From contig CAITUY010000160.1 in the NCBI GenBank assembly GCA_903895695.1, positions 1 to 64,000 of the forward strand: DNA of 64,000 bases, written 5' to 3'. The notes below the pieces were generated by a model. The model saw only the letters and a list, made by a program, of their open reading frames with translations, was not told where the DNA came from and did not search any database. A program made the position numbers and the translations under genes. This document shows, in pieces, positions 25,001 through 33,978 of this stretch. The stretch comes from an uncultured bacterium. Its GTDB lineage: Bacteria; Verrucomicrobiota; Kiritimatiellia; CAIKKV01; CAITUY01. The stretch's first letter is position 1. Every line of letters starts with the position of its first letter.

Positions 25001-28000
25001 TCACGTCACCACACGCAGGCTGAGCAGTTGATGCGCGCCGACCTTGCATTCGATGACGTTCGGCTGGAGGCGTTGCAGGCCGCCATGGCTCTGCGGCCTT
25101 TCCAGCAAATCCACCACCTCAATGGTCCGGGGCGGCTGTGCGAATTCCATGCGTACCGCACCCGAACACCCGACTGTTTCGTGCAGGCGTACGATGAAGC
25201 CTTCGCCGGTTGCCGGCAAGACCCAGGCAGGCATCACCGAAGCGAGGCCGCTCAGATGGAACGGCGGCACAGGCCGTTTGCGCGCCACGCCCGGAACGAC
25301 GACCGGCGGCACAAACAACGCCTCCGCGCGGGCCGCGGGGGACGATTCCAGACCCGTGAAACGCGCCACGGCCAGGCGAATGCAATGGGTGCCGTTGTCG
25401 GGGGATCCAAGCGGCCTGCGCTCGGCCACGCATTGGGCAGGCCACTCGTGAGCCGGGTCTCGCGGGGCCCGCAGGAGACTCAAGCCGATAAACCCATCGC
25501 GGCAGCTCACGCCGCTGGTGCGCTCCAGCAGCAGCAACAATCCATTGCGGCCCGTGTCATCACCCGTGGCAACCCAGCGCGTAGCCGGGACTTCCCATGC
25601 GGCTTCATCCCGAGGCAGCCCTGGAACCTGGGAGCGCGCCACCACGCCATAAGGCGCGCCGAAGAAAGCCTGCCGCCCGCGTGCCGATCCTGACACGGCA
25701 AACTTGAGCAACCGCGCCTGTTCGTGCCAGTCCACGGTGATGTCGAGGCGCAGACTATCGGAGCCGGCTTCGAGCACATAGTCCACCTGTACGCGACTGT
25801 GCTCGCCAAGCGGTGCCTCCCCGCGCAAAATCGCCCGCACCGGCCCGTGTTCCACGACCCGGAGCGTCATCGGACCGGCCGTTCCGATCCTGCGTTGCAC
25901 GGCGCAATGGTCGATGTCCCAGGCATCGAAATTGGGTGGGAAATCGGGATGCAGCGTGAAGTCGCAGGGAGCCGCCAGCGGCCATGCGCCGGCCGCATCG
26001 TCCACACCGATCAACCGCCCGGCCGCGTCGAACCCGGCTCGAACGACGCCGTTGTCGAGAACGTTTGCGCCAACCGGCCACGTCACGCCAGACGCCCCCC
26101 CGCCCGCCGTCGGCGTCACCACGACGGTCTCCAGCGCGCGCAAGGTCACCGACACGGGTTGTGGCTGCGCCCCGCCCGGCACGTCCACCACCGCGGTCCG
26201 CGAATACCCCAACGGGTTGAAGACCGTGCATCCGGGCCGCGACGTGTCGACATCCGCAGCTTCGGCAAGTTCGCGCTGCGCCGTGGACAGGCAGTCCACC
26301 GTGCGGCGACCCAGTTCGACACCGAGTTGCTCGTAGGCCAGGGCGATGGAGCTTCCCGGAAGCACGTCGTGAAACTGGCTGAACGCCAGGCGTTGCCACT
26401 GTTCCTCCGGCACCGGGCCGCCGCCAGTTACAACGCGCACGGCCTCCCAGGCCTGCAGGGCGGCTTCCAGGCGGCGGTGTGTCAACTTGAAGGCGGCTTG
26501 GGACGTAAAGACGCCGCGGTGGAACTCGAGGTAGAGTTCGCCTTCGTAGGTCGGCAGACTCGCGCGTTTCGCCGTAAGACGCCCGAAGAATTCCTCAGCA
26601 TTTCCCCATTTCGCCCGGGGGGTCTGCGCCAGGTTTTCCAGGCGGCGTATCTGCTCGAGCGAGGCGATGGTCGTGCCCCCGCCGCCGTCACCGACCCCCA
26701 CGTAACCCATGAGTTCGCGGCTGGCATCGCTCTGCCGGTAGTTCCGCGCGCTCCCGGCCAACGTGCCGGGAGCATCGCCTGCGGCGAACGTATGCGCGAG
26801 CACCTCCGTGCCGTCGCCCGAGCGCCAGTTGAACGAGTGATAGGGAAACACCGACGTGTCATTCCACCCCATCTTACTTGTTGCGAAATAGCGAAGCCCG
26901 GCCAGTTGCATAAGCTGGGGCAGGTTGGCAGAGAAGCCGAAGCAGTCGGGCAGCCACAGGATGCGGCTCGGCTCGCCGCGGATTTCCATGAACTTGCGCT
27001 GCCCCAGCACGAGTGCCCGTGCCAGCGACTCGCCACCGGCCAGCATGGTTTCGGTTTCAACCCATGCGCCGCCCGTCGCCTCCCAGCGCCCTTCGGCGAT
27101 GGCCTGTCGAACGTCTTCCAGAAGCGCCGGCGCGCGTCGCTGCAACACGTCGTAACTCACCGGGGACGTCCAGAGGAACCGGTATTCCGGATACTGCTCC
27201 AGCAACCGCAGCGCGGTGGCGATCGTGTGCACCGTCTTGCGCTCTCCGACCGCTTCAGGCCACAACCACACGAGGTCAAGATGCGAGTGCCCGATCAGCG
27301 TCGCCGTCATCTGCCAGCTTTCGGCCGGGTACGCGGCAAAAATCGCCTTGAGATGCTGCCCCAGTTCCGCCAGGCCCCGAAGCTCCCAGGCTTCATGCGC
27401 CTCATTGAGCAAGCGAAGCAGGTGACGCAGGATCGGATTGACCGTGCCGATCTCGGGATAGGGACCCCACGCCTTGATTGTGTCGGCCAGATTGTCCTGC
27501 CGCAAGAGATGCTCCATCCACTGAGCCAGCACTTCCAGATCCCAGTAAACTGCCCACGCCTGCTCGTCACGGGTACCTAACCTGGCGCTGTCAAAGCGCA
27601 AACCGTAGGTGTCGATCCCCCGCCCCGGATGCCATACGCAGGTCTGATAGGTGCCGCAGTCGAGCCACAGAGTGCAAGCCTGTGTGGGCACGGGAATGAT
27701 CGTGTGGGCCACGTCGAGCCCCGCGTAGGGCTTCCCGTCCAGGTACACCGTCGTTTCGCCGTTACAATCCCAGTGCAGGTACCGCGTTGCGGGCGTTTTC
27801 GCCACCGGGACATCAAGGCGAAACCAGCGCTGTTGCCAGGCGCCGGTCGGCTGCCCGAACAGTTCCCCCGCCGGAACCTCGCGCATGGACTGCCGGGTGC
27901 CTTCGTCCAGCGACAGGAACTCCACATTCACCGGGCCGCCGAACACCGGGACGGGCTCAAAATCGCGCCAAAGTCTGACGGCGAGTTGCTGCCGCAGTTT

Positions 28001-28096
28001 GGTGATACGATTTGGAACGAGATGAAGCAACGGGTTATAGGTTGGGCCATCGGGGTTGTCGCATCCGATGCGGCGGGCATTCTCCTGGGCATTCAT
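25001..28096 (-). CDS. Glycoside hydrolase family 38 alpha-mannosidase
   Basis: The 1031-residue zinc-dependent retaining alpha-mannosidase has the GH38 features in order. An N-terminal beta-domain comes first (about 1-255). The G269-H-S-H-L-D274 zinc motif follows, then G-G-A-W-V-E-T-E and the nucleophile D384 in W-L-P-D-C-F-G-F-S. A three-helix region and the long C-terminal beta-sandwich complete it. There is no signal peptide, suggesting action on imported mannosides. The start overlaps the aminotransferase stop by four bases. Downstream lies the sialidase-like fragment. Confidence 0.92.
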   Translation of the reverse strand: MNAQENARRIGCDNPDGPTYNPLLHLVPNRITKLRQQLAVRLWRDFEPVPVFGGPVNVEFLSLDEGTRQSMREVPAGELFGQPTGAWQQRWFRLDVPVAKTPATRYLHWDCNGETTVYLDGKPYAGLDVAHTIIPVPTQACTLWLDCGTYQTCVWHPGRGIDTYGLRFDSARLGTRDEQAWAVYWDLEVLAQWMEHLLRQDNLADTIKAWGPYPEIGTVNPILRHLLRLLNEAHEAWELRGLAELGQHLKAIFAAYPAESWQMTATLIGHSHLDLVWLWPEAVGERKTVHTIATALRLLEQYPEYRFLWTSPVSYDVLQRRAPALLEDVRQAIAEGRWEATGGAWVETETMLAGGESLARALVLGQRKFMEIRGEPSRILWLPDCFGFSANLPQLMQLAGLRYFATSKMGWNDTSVFPYHSFNWRSGDGTEVLAHTFAAGDAPGTLAGSARNYRQSDASRELMGYVGVGDGGGGTTIASLEQIRRLENLAQTPRAKWGNAEEFFGRLTAKRASLPTYEGELYLEFHRGVFTSQAAFKLTHRRLEAALQAWEAVRVVTGGGPVPEEQWQRLAFSQFHDVLPGSSIALAYEQLGVELGRRTVDCLSTAQRELAEAADVDTSRPGCTVFNPLGYSRTAVVDVPGGAQPQPVSVTLRALETVVVTPTAGGGASGVTWPVGANVLDNGVVRAGFDAAGRLIGVDDAAGAWPLAAPCDFTLHPDFPPNFDAWDIDHCAVQRRIGTAGPMTLRVVEHGPVRAILRGEAPLGEHSRVQVDYVLEAGSDSLRLDITVDWHEQARLLKFAVSGSARGRQAFFGAPYGVVARSQVPGLPRDEAAWEVPATRWVATGDDTGRNGLLLLLERTSGVSCRDGFIGLSLLRAPRDPAHEWPAQCVAERRPLGSPDNGTHCIRLAVARFTGLESSPAARAEALFVPPVVVPGVARKRPVPPFHLSGLASVMPAWVLPATGEGFIVRLHETVGCSGAVRMEFAQPPRTIEVVDLLERPQSHGGLQRLQPNVIECKVGAHQLLSLRVVT

Positions 28097-29205
28097 CTTG
28101 TCATGTACTCCTCGAACCTCGCGAGCGCGTCAGGCAGGTTCCTGCGGCCGTAGCCCACGCGAAATGCGCGATACCCTTTTCCATAGAGAGTTCCCGGCAA
28201 CAGCAGAACCCCCGTCTCCGCAATGAGACCGGCGCAAAACGTGTTGACCGCGCCCTTCAGCAGCGCGGGAAACGCGATGGAACCGGCCTTGGGACGATAC
28301 CAGCCGAACCTGTCCTTGTGTGAGCCGAAAAAGGCATCAAGCCTGTCGAGATTGTCCCGGATGATAGCCAGGTTGCGGCCTGCAATGGCGTCGGCATGGT
28401 GTAACGCGAGTGTTGCCAGAAACTCGCTCGGCGCACTGTTGCAGAGCGTCGTGTAGTCTTTAAACGTTGCCAGTTGGCGGTGGAGTCTTCTGTCGCGTGT
28501 GGCAGTCCAACCGATCCGCAGCCCGGCGAGGCCGTACGTCTTTGACATTACCCCCAGCGACACGGCGCGCGGGTTCACATCGGCCATGGCAGGCAGACGG
28601 TCGGCCGGGTCGAGTTCCAGACCACGGTACACCTCGTCGGAAAGGATGACGAAACCATGATGTTCGGAAAGTGCCGAAAGCTCGCTCACAAACTTAGGCG
28701 ACGGCAGAAACCCGGTCGGATTGTGAGGAAAATTGACGACCACCACTTTGGTGCGCGCGGTGAGCGACTTCTCAAGGACCCCAAGATCCAGTTCCCACGC
28801 ACGCGCCGGGTCGCCGCGCCATTCCGTCACCTGCGCGCCAAGGCTGCGAGCGACTTCGCCAAGCGATTGGTAGAAAGGCGAATGCACGACGACGTGGTCG
28901 CACGACTGAAGCGCGACGTTCATGAAGTTGAAAATGGCCTCTTCAGCCCCGGCGTGCACGAGAACCTGATCGGCTGCTACGTGCTCGTACAACGTGGCGA
29001 TGGCCTGTCGAAGCGCGGGGTTGCCGGGTGTCTCGGTGTAACCGAGTCGAAGACCCAGGAACTGCTCCTGGGCTCCCGGTTCGAACGCCAGAAGGTCCTG
29101 CAGCGCCATGCTCTCGCAGTCCGACGAGCACAACAAATACGGAGCAGAGAACTCGTGCTTGGCGAAGTAACGTTCGAGCCTGAATGGAGGAAGGATGATC
29201 TTCAT
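28093..29205 (-). CDS. PLP-dependent aminotransferase, class I/II
   Basis: The 370-residue fold-type I enzyme has the Schiff-base lysine in S-K222-T-Y-G-L-A-G-L-R-I-G-W, Asp190 in S-D-E-V-Y and the N-P-T-G segment (162-165). Substrate specificity cannot be told from sequence; position in a polysaccharide cluster hints at an amino sugar or keto-acid step, but that is inference. It ends in ATGA overlap with the GH38 gene and starts 48 bases after GH28. Confidence 0.85.
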   Translation of the reverse strand: MKIILPPFRLERYFAKHEFSAPYLLCSSDCESMALQDLLAFEPGAQEQFLGLRLGYTETPGNPALRQAIATLYEHVAADQVLVHAGAEEAIFNFMNVALQSCDHVVVHSPFYQSLGEVARSLGAQVTEWRGDPARAWELDLGVLEKSLTARTKVVVVNFPHNPTGFLPSPKFVSELSALSEHHGFVILSDEVYRGLELDPADRLPAMADVNPRAVSLGVMSKTYGLAGLRIGWTATRDRRLHRQLATFKDYTTLCNSAPSEFLATLALHHADAIAGRNLAIIRDNLDRLDAFFGSHKDRFGWYRPKAGSIAFPALLKGAVNTFCAGLIAETGVLLLPGTLYGKGYRAFRVGYGRRNLPDALARFEEYMTR

Positions 29206-29253
29206 ACTCCGCTTAGTTGAACCGGATGATACGGAACGCGTTCGCCTTGGCGT

Positions 29254-30744
29254 TCATCGTGATCTATCATCTCTCCACAGGATCGACGAGGCCGCATCGG
29301 CATCGCATGCCGGGCATCCCAGTTCGCTGGCGCAAAGACCGCGCCCGCTGACCGTCACCTCGGCATCGCGCGCCCACAGGACGGAGAATGGCACCCGGCG
29401 CGTTCCGTTGCGGACCTCCGCCTCATGCCCTTTCCAGAAGGCCGACATCAGCCGGTGGGGAGATTCGAACAAGGCCCATGTCCCGACCGGGAATGACGGC
29501 CAGCGCACGCGCAGCCCATCAACGACGACATCCCGCGCATGTTGAATCACGAACGCCGCGTTGGCCGCGCGGGCCTCCGGGTAGTCGCCCGGGATGAAGC
29601 CCGTCGATTGGGCGTCCCGGAACGGCGTGGCGTCGTCGATCACCGGGAAACGCAGCCTGACGTCACTGAACCGGATACTCTCCACCGGACAGCCGGGCTT
29701 GCCGACGACCGTGATGCGGCCATCCGTGGCGATGTCCAGCCCCGTGAACGAGACGTCGCGGATGACACTGGGCCGCGCCAGCGGCCGATCCTTGCCATAG
29801 TCGGGATGGCCGGCGTGCAACGACGCCTTGAAGACGTTCGGCCGATCGACCTGAATAACCTCGATGGCCCGATTCGCCGGCCAGCCACTGTCGGTGCAGG
29901 CCACGACGTTCGTGACGCGCACGCGTTCGATCGTGCAACCCTCGACGGCGCGCAGATCGATCACGCGCGAACACCGCGGAATGACCAGGTTGGTAATGAC
30001 GATATCGCGGAAGTCCTCGCGCGACTCGTAGCCGATTCGCACGCCGACGCAACTCGTGCGCAGGATGCAGTCGCTGATGGCGATCCGCTCGCAGGACCGG
30101 CTGTACTCACTGGTCTTGAGGGCAATGGCATCGTCGGCCGTGTCGATGTCGCAACCGTGGATGATCACGTCATGGCAGCCGGTCATATCGATCCCGTCGC
30201 AGTTCGGCCCGAACCAGGTGTTACGGATCACGATGCCCTCGATGCGGCTATGGTCGCAATCATGCAGGTGCAAGGTCCAGCCGGCCGATTCCTCGATCCG
30301 CACGCGCTCGACTAACACGTGCTTGCAGCGCACGAGTTCGATCATGGGACTGACGCGTTCGAGCTTTGCCGTCCAGAAATGCCAGTCGGAGGGACGGTTC
30401 GGTTCCCAGAACGCCGGCCCGTTCCCACGGATGGTACCGGCGCCGGTGATCGCAATCCGGTCGCAGTTCTCGGCCAGTATCAGATGCCACGGCGTGATGT
30501 CGTTGTGGTGCCCCCACACCCGGGTGGCATAGTCCGTCAGATGCGTGGACCCGAGCAGCACGGCTCCTTCATCGAGCTGCAGGGTCACGCCGGACTTCAA
30601 CTCGACTGTGCCGGTGAGGAACGTGCCCCGCGGCACGACCACGCGTCCGCCCCCCGCGGCAGATGCCGTGGCAACGGCCTGATTGATGGCCCGGGTGTTG
30701 AGCGTCGAACCGTCAGCCACGGCACCATATTCAGTTATCAGCAC
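29254..30744 (-). CDS. Glycoside hydrolase family 28 (polygalacturonase-like)
   Basis: GH28 enzymes hydrolyse polygalacturonan or rhamnogalacturonan with a right-handed beta-helix fold. The 496-residue protein has the N-terminal pectate-lyase-like start (Y-G-A-V-A-D-G), N181-C-D-G-I-D186 in place of the usual N-T-D, and the catalytic pair D204-D205 in A-D-D-A-I-A-L-K. The usual G-H-G motif is not obvious; C-V-G-V-R-I-G stands there, so exo- or unsaturated-galacturonide specificity is possible. There is no signal peptide. It starts with GTG inside a short heptamer repeat and lacks a clear ribosome site. Confidence 0.85.
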   Translation of the reverse strand: MLITEYGAVADGSTLNTRAINQAVATASAAGGGRVVVPRGTFLTGTVELKSGVTLQLDEGAVLLGSTHLTDYATRVWGHHNDITPWHLILAENCDRIAITGAGTIRGNGPAFWEPNRPSDWHFWTAKLERVSPMIELVRCKHVLVERVRIEESAGWTLHLHDCDHSRIEGIVIRNTWFGPNCDGIDMTGCHDVIIHGCDIDTADDAIALKTSEYSRSCERIAISDCILRTSCVGVRIGYESREDFRDIVITNLVIPRCSRVIDLRAVEGCTIERVRVTNVVACTDSGWPANRAIEVIQVDRPNVFKASLHAGHPDYGKDRPLARPSVIRDVSFTGLDIATDGRITVVGKPGCPVESIRFSDVRLRFPVIDDATPFRDAQSTGFIPGDYPEARAANAAFVIQHARDVVVDGLRVRWPSFPVGTWALFESPHRLMSAFWKGHEAEVRNGTRRVPFSVLWARDAEVTVSGRGLCASELGCPACDADAASSILWRDDRSR

Positions 30745-30765
30745 TGTTCACCGTTCACTGTTCAC
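30745..30765. repeat. Tandem heptamer repeat, three copies
   Basis: Three consecutive 7-mers of the form (T/C)GTTCAC (TGTTCAC, CGTTCAC, TGTTCAC) fill most of the 28-base gap between the GH10 stop and the GH28 GTG start. They take the place where a ribosome-binding site for GH28 would be expected. Confidence 0.7.
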
Positions 30766-30772
30766 TTCCTCT

Positions 30773-32113
30773 TCACGCCAGCACCAGCATCCCCTCCTGG
30801 CTACGGCCGGGCTCCACGCGCAATGGGCGGGAATGCGGTGTCCCGTCCGCGGCGGTCCAGCGCACCACGTGGTCACCGTGGAAGACACGCATCCGAAGCA
30901 AGCCGTCGTTGTCACTCGCGGCCTCGACATCGGTCCACCACTGCCGGCGGATCAGGTCGTACAGCGCGGCATAGGACGGGGTCGTGGTCCAGCCGCCGCG
31001 GGCGAAGAAGGTATCGTGGCCCCAGTAGTTAATCTGCTCGACCTGTGGCGTCCCGAACGCGACGGTGTAGTAAGCGGCGATATAGGCGGCCTTGTCGGCC
31101 TCAAGCTGCTCTGGCGAACGCCCTTCGGGGCTCGGATGATTGTGCGGCTCAGCCCAGAACTCCGTCACGTGAATCGGCACGCCGGCCTTCGCCAGGTCGG
31201 CGAACGTCCGCGTCACGACGGCCATCGGGAACCACTTGCCGGCATGGGCCTGGGTGCCCACGGCATCCGGCGCCGCGCCCTGCGCGCGGAGGGCCTGGAT
31301 GAGCTCGACCATCCGGCGCCGCTGCTGGGCGGCCGTCACGCCCTTCATCTCCGTGAACGTCGATTCCAGACCGTAGTCGTTGAGACAATAGCAGGCGTCC
31401 GGATCCTCCTCGCGCGCCCAGCGGGTGGCGGGTTCAATGTAATTCACCATCTCGTCGATGGCCTCCAAGTGCGGCCAATCGCGTTGCGGGAGATGGCGCA
31501 AACTTGGTTCCCAGAGCATCTCGTTCACAAGGTCCCAGGTGCGGATGCGCCTGCCGGTGGACGCGATCAGGCTGCGCACGTGGTGTTCAAGGAACCGCAA
31601 CTGCTGTTCGTAGCTGTACTTCCGCATCCACTTCGGCACCGCCTTCTCGACCGTCCAGACCAATGGGTGGCCGCGTACCGCCAGGCCGTAGGCGCAACCC
31701 CAATCCACCTCTGCGAGAAACTCGCGGAGCTCACGCTGCCCCTGGTGCGTCTCGATGGGTTGATGCCATTTCTCGTCCCAGTAGCACTTGGCGTGCGTGC
31801 CGTTGAACAAGGCCAGAAAATGCTCTGCCCGCGCCGCCTCGGCCGGATTGGCGGCCACGCGAGCAAAGGTCGATCCCGCACAGTTCCCAAAAACCATATG
31901 ATGCCGGGTCTGCACGATGCGGACCGAACGACCGCGCAGAGGCTGTCCCGTAGCATCGACCAGCCGCAGGGCCAAGTCGGACTTTCGATGCCGCTCGATC
32001 CCATCGCGCGCTTCGGCCAGCACCTCGTCATCGGACGGCAGGGAAGCGTATTCCGCCCGATCCAAGTCATGGATGCGCCGCCATTCCTCGCCGCGAATTA
32101 ATGGTTCAGTCAC
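30773..32113 (-). CDS. Glycoside hydrolase family 10 xylanase
   Basis: The 446-residue retaining endo-xylanase-like enzyme has the acid/base E198 in W-D-L-V-N-E, the nucleophile E318 in H-V-T-E-F-W, and the substrate-binding R-G-H-P-L-V-W. An extra N-terminal domain of about 60 residues (V-D-A-T-G-Q-P-L) precedes the barrel. No signal peptide is visible, which is unusual for an endo-xylanase and suggests intracellular hydrolysis of imported xylo-oligosaccharides. The start overlaps the stop of the heparinase-like gene (ATGA). Confidence 0.9.
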   Translation of the reverse strand: MTEPLIRGEEWRRIHDLDRAEYASLPSDDEVLAEARDGIERHRKSDLALRLVDATGQPLRGRSVRIVQTRHHMVFGNCAGSTFARVAANPAEAARAEHFLALFNGTHAKCYWDEKWHQPIETHQGQRELREFLAEVDWGCAYGLAVRGHPLVWTVEKAVPKWMRKYSYEQQLRFLEHHVRSLIASTGRRIRTWDLVNEMLWEPSLRHLPQRDWPHLEAIDEMVNYIEPATRWAREEDPDACYCLNDYGLESTFTEMKGVTAAQQRRRMVELIQALRAQGAAPDAVGTQAHAGKWFPMAVVTRTFADLAKAGVPIHVTEFWAEPHNHPSPEGRSPEQLEADKAAYIAAYYTVAFGTPQVEQINYWGHDTFFARGGWTTTPSYAALYDLIRRQWWTDVEAASDNDGLLRMRVFHGDHVVRWTAADGTPHSRPLRVEPGRSQEGMLVLA

Positions 32114-33978
32114 GGAGAACCCCTTTCGTCATCATCCCGCAAGTCTCCGCCCGGATAACGGCACAATGTACCACCGCGCTTAGGGTCGAACACTGAAGGA
32201 ATGGCGGCACCGTAGGGCCGACGCCAGAAGAGATGCGACCCGAGACGCACATCGAGTCCGCCCGCTGACTCCGGCGTGGGCGGAGTGCCGCGCGCGATAG
32301 TCATGACGGCGTAGATGACCGTATGGGCGGTATGCGGAAATCGTGCCTGAACAAACGGGCCGCCAGGATAAAGCTCCGTGCTGCCACCCTGGTAAGTCCG
32401 GCGAGAGTCGCGCATGCGGTGCAGAGTCAGGTCAGCAGGACGCGGCCCCAGAAAGCGAACCATCCCGCGCGCGCCGTCCGCCGCCGCCAAATCGAAGCCC
32501 GCGCCATCCGCGTGCAGGCTGGCAGCCAGGTCGGTGCCGAACGCCAGGTTCCAATGCCAGTCACGCGAGAGGTGGTCGTCGATGGCGTCCAGGATGGCCA
32601 GCGTCACGGTCGCTCCGCCGACGCCGCTGAAATCCACCGCCAGCCAGCGTTCGGCGTAGCCGATCGTCGGCCGGCGCAGATCCATGCCGAACACCCCACC
32701 AGCCGAGCCCGACTCGTCCGCGATGACGGCCCCGCAGCCGAAGGGTTTGGCCCGAGGGCTGTCGACAGCGGTGACGATGCTCTGGTACTCAGCCTCACCG
32801 CGCCCCTGCCCGCCTCCAACAATCCAGTCATGGCTCAGCGCCATGCAACGCAGCGAGCCGGCATCATCGTGGGCGTGTCCGCCGACGTGCGTCACCCGCG
32901 CGTACGCGCCGACGATGGCATCGTCGCCATCCTGGTAACGGTTGCGGAACAGTCCCAATCCCTGGCGCGAATCCGTGAAATGCGTCGGCAAAATGCCATT
33001 GGGTTCGCAAGCGGGCACATCGTAGGGGTAATAGAGCAGAGAGAAGAAGAGGCCCGCGTGATCCGGGTTGAAGAGGCCGTCGCCTTGAATGCCGTTGAGC
33101 CGGTCATACATCCAACGCAGAGCGCCGACCTGTTCCCGGGGCGCCACCGCCAGCAGCAGCACGCTGGAGTTACGGTTGCACCAGTCATCGCCGTCATCGT
33201 TCCATGACAACTTGACACCGACTCGGCCATCCCGCCGGCGGGCGGCTACGCTGGCATAGAGCGAGGCCGCGGCCTGGCGGAGGCCCGGGAATTCGGCGAG
33301 CCAGTCGGTTCCAAGCACGTTGCGGACGGCAAGCAGGCACGGCAGCCAGAACGCGGCCGGGTACAGTTGATAGCCGAGCCCCTCGTGATAGAGCCCGCGA
33401 TCGCCATGGTGCATGAGGAAGGGTTTCACGCGCCCGACAGCCCAGGCCATGTCGTCGGCCAGGTCATACGCACCGTCGGGCGTCGCACCCGGCAGGCCAT
33501 GGATCGCCAGAGCCGCCATCGCCGCACCCGCGTACGACACGGCCCAGTGGTTGTTCGTGACCGTGTGCGGATCGCCATGTTTGAGGTCAGCGACGCGGAA
33601 TCCGCGGCACAAGGCGAAGAGCGCGCGATTCAGGGCCAACCGGCGCGCCTCGTCGAGTTGCGCATAGCAGGCGTCATGGACAGCGCAACCGATCAGCGCC
33701 ACGTTGGCCCGGCCCAAGTTGCCGCTGTCGGGATCGACCATTGCCAGAAAGGCATCGCACGCGGTCAAGGCGTGCGCGGGTGCCCCAGTAGCGATGGCGA
33801 GCACGGCGTGAGCGATAGTGCGCTCGCCCTGCACGGTATCCGCGGACCCGGCGGCAACGACGCGTTCCGCCCGAGCAACAATCGCCCTCGCCGTGGGCTC
33901 GCCCGCGGCAAGGTGCCGTGCCACCGTCTCACGGCGTCCGGGCGTCAGCCAAAGCGGCGTTGACAGATCCGTCGGCAT
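32110..33978 (-). CDS. Heparinase II/III-like polysaccharide lyase
   Basis: The 622-residue protein has an alpha/alpha-toroid N-terminal half, with N142-N-H-W and the Tyr203 region (E-G-L-G-Y). A beta-sheet C-terminal half follows, with H364-V-G-G-H-A-H370-D-D-A-G-S. That histidine cluster is the metal and catalytic signature of heparinase II/III and PL15/PL17-type alginate lyases. Such enzymes beta-eliminate uronic-acid-containing glycans. There is no signal peptide. It overlaps its neighbours by one base (TGATG) upstream and four bases downstream. Confidence 0.78.
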   Translation of the reverse strand: MPTDLSTPLWLTPGRRETVARHLAAGEPTARAIVARAERVVAAGSADTVQGERTIAHAVLAIATGAPAHALTACDAFLAMVDPDSGNLGRANVALIGCAVHDACYAQLDEARRLALNRALFALCRGFRVADLKHGDPHTVTNNHWAVSYAGAAMAALAIHGLPGATPDGAYDLADDMAWAVGRVKPFLMHHGDRGLYHEGLGYQLYPAAFWLPCLLAVRNVLGTDWLAEFPGLRQAAASLYASVAARRRDGRVGVKLSWNDDGDDWCNRNSSVLLLAVAPREQVGALRWMYDRLNGIQGDGLFNPDHAGLFFSLLYYPYDVPACEPNGILPTHFTDSRQGLGLFRNRYQDGDDAIVGAYARVTHVGGHAHDDAGSLRCMALSHDWIVGGGQGRGEAEYQSIVTAVDSPRAKPFGCGAVIADESGSAGGVFGMDLRRPTIGYAERWLAVDFSGVGGATVTLAILDAIDDHLSRDWHWNLAFGTDLAASLHADGAGFDLAAADGARGMVRFLGPRPADLTLHRMRDSRRTYQGGSTELYPGGPFVQARFPHTAHTVIYAVMTIARGTPPTPESAGGLDVRLGSHLFWRRPYGAAIPSVFDPKRGGTLCRYPGGDLRDDDERGSP

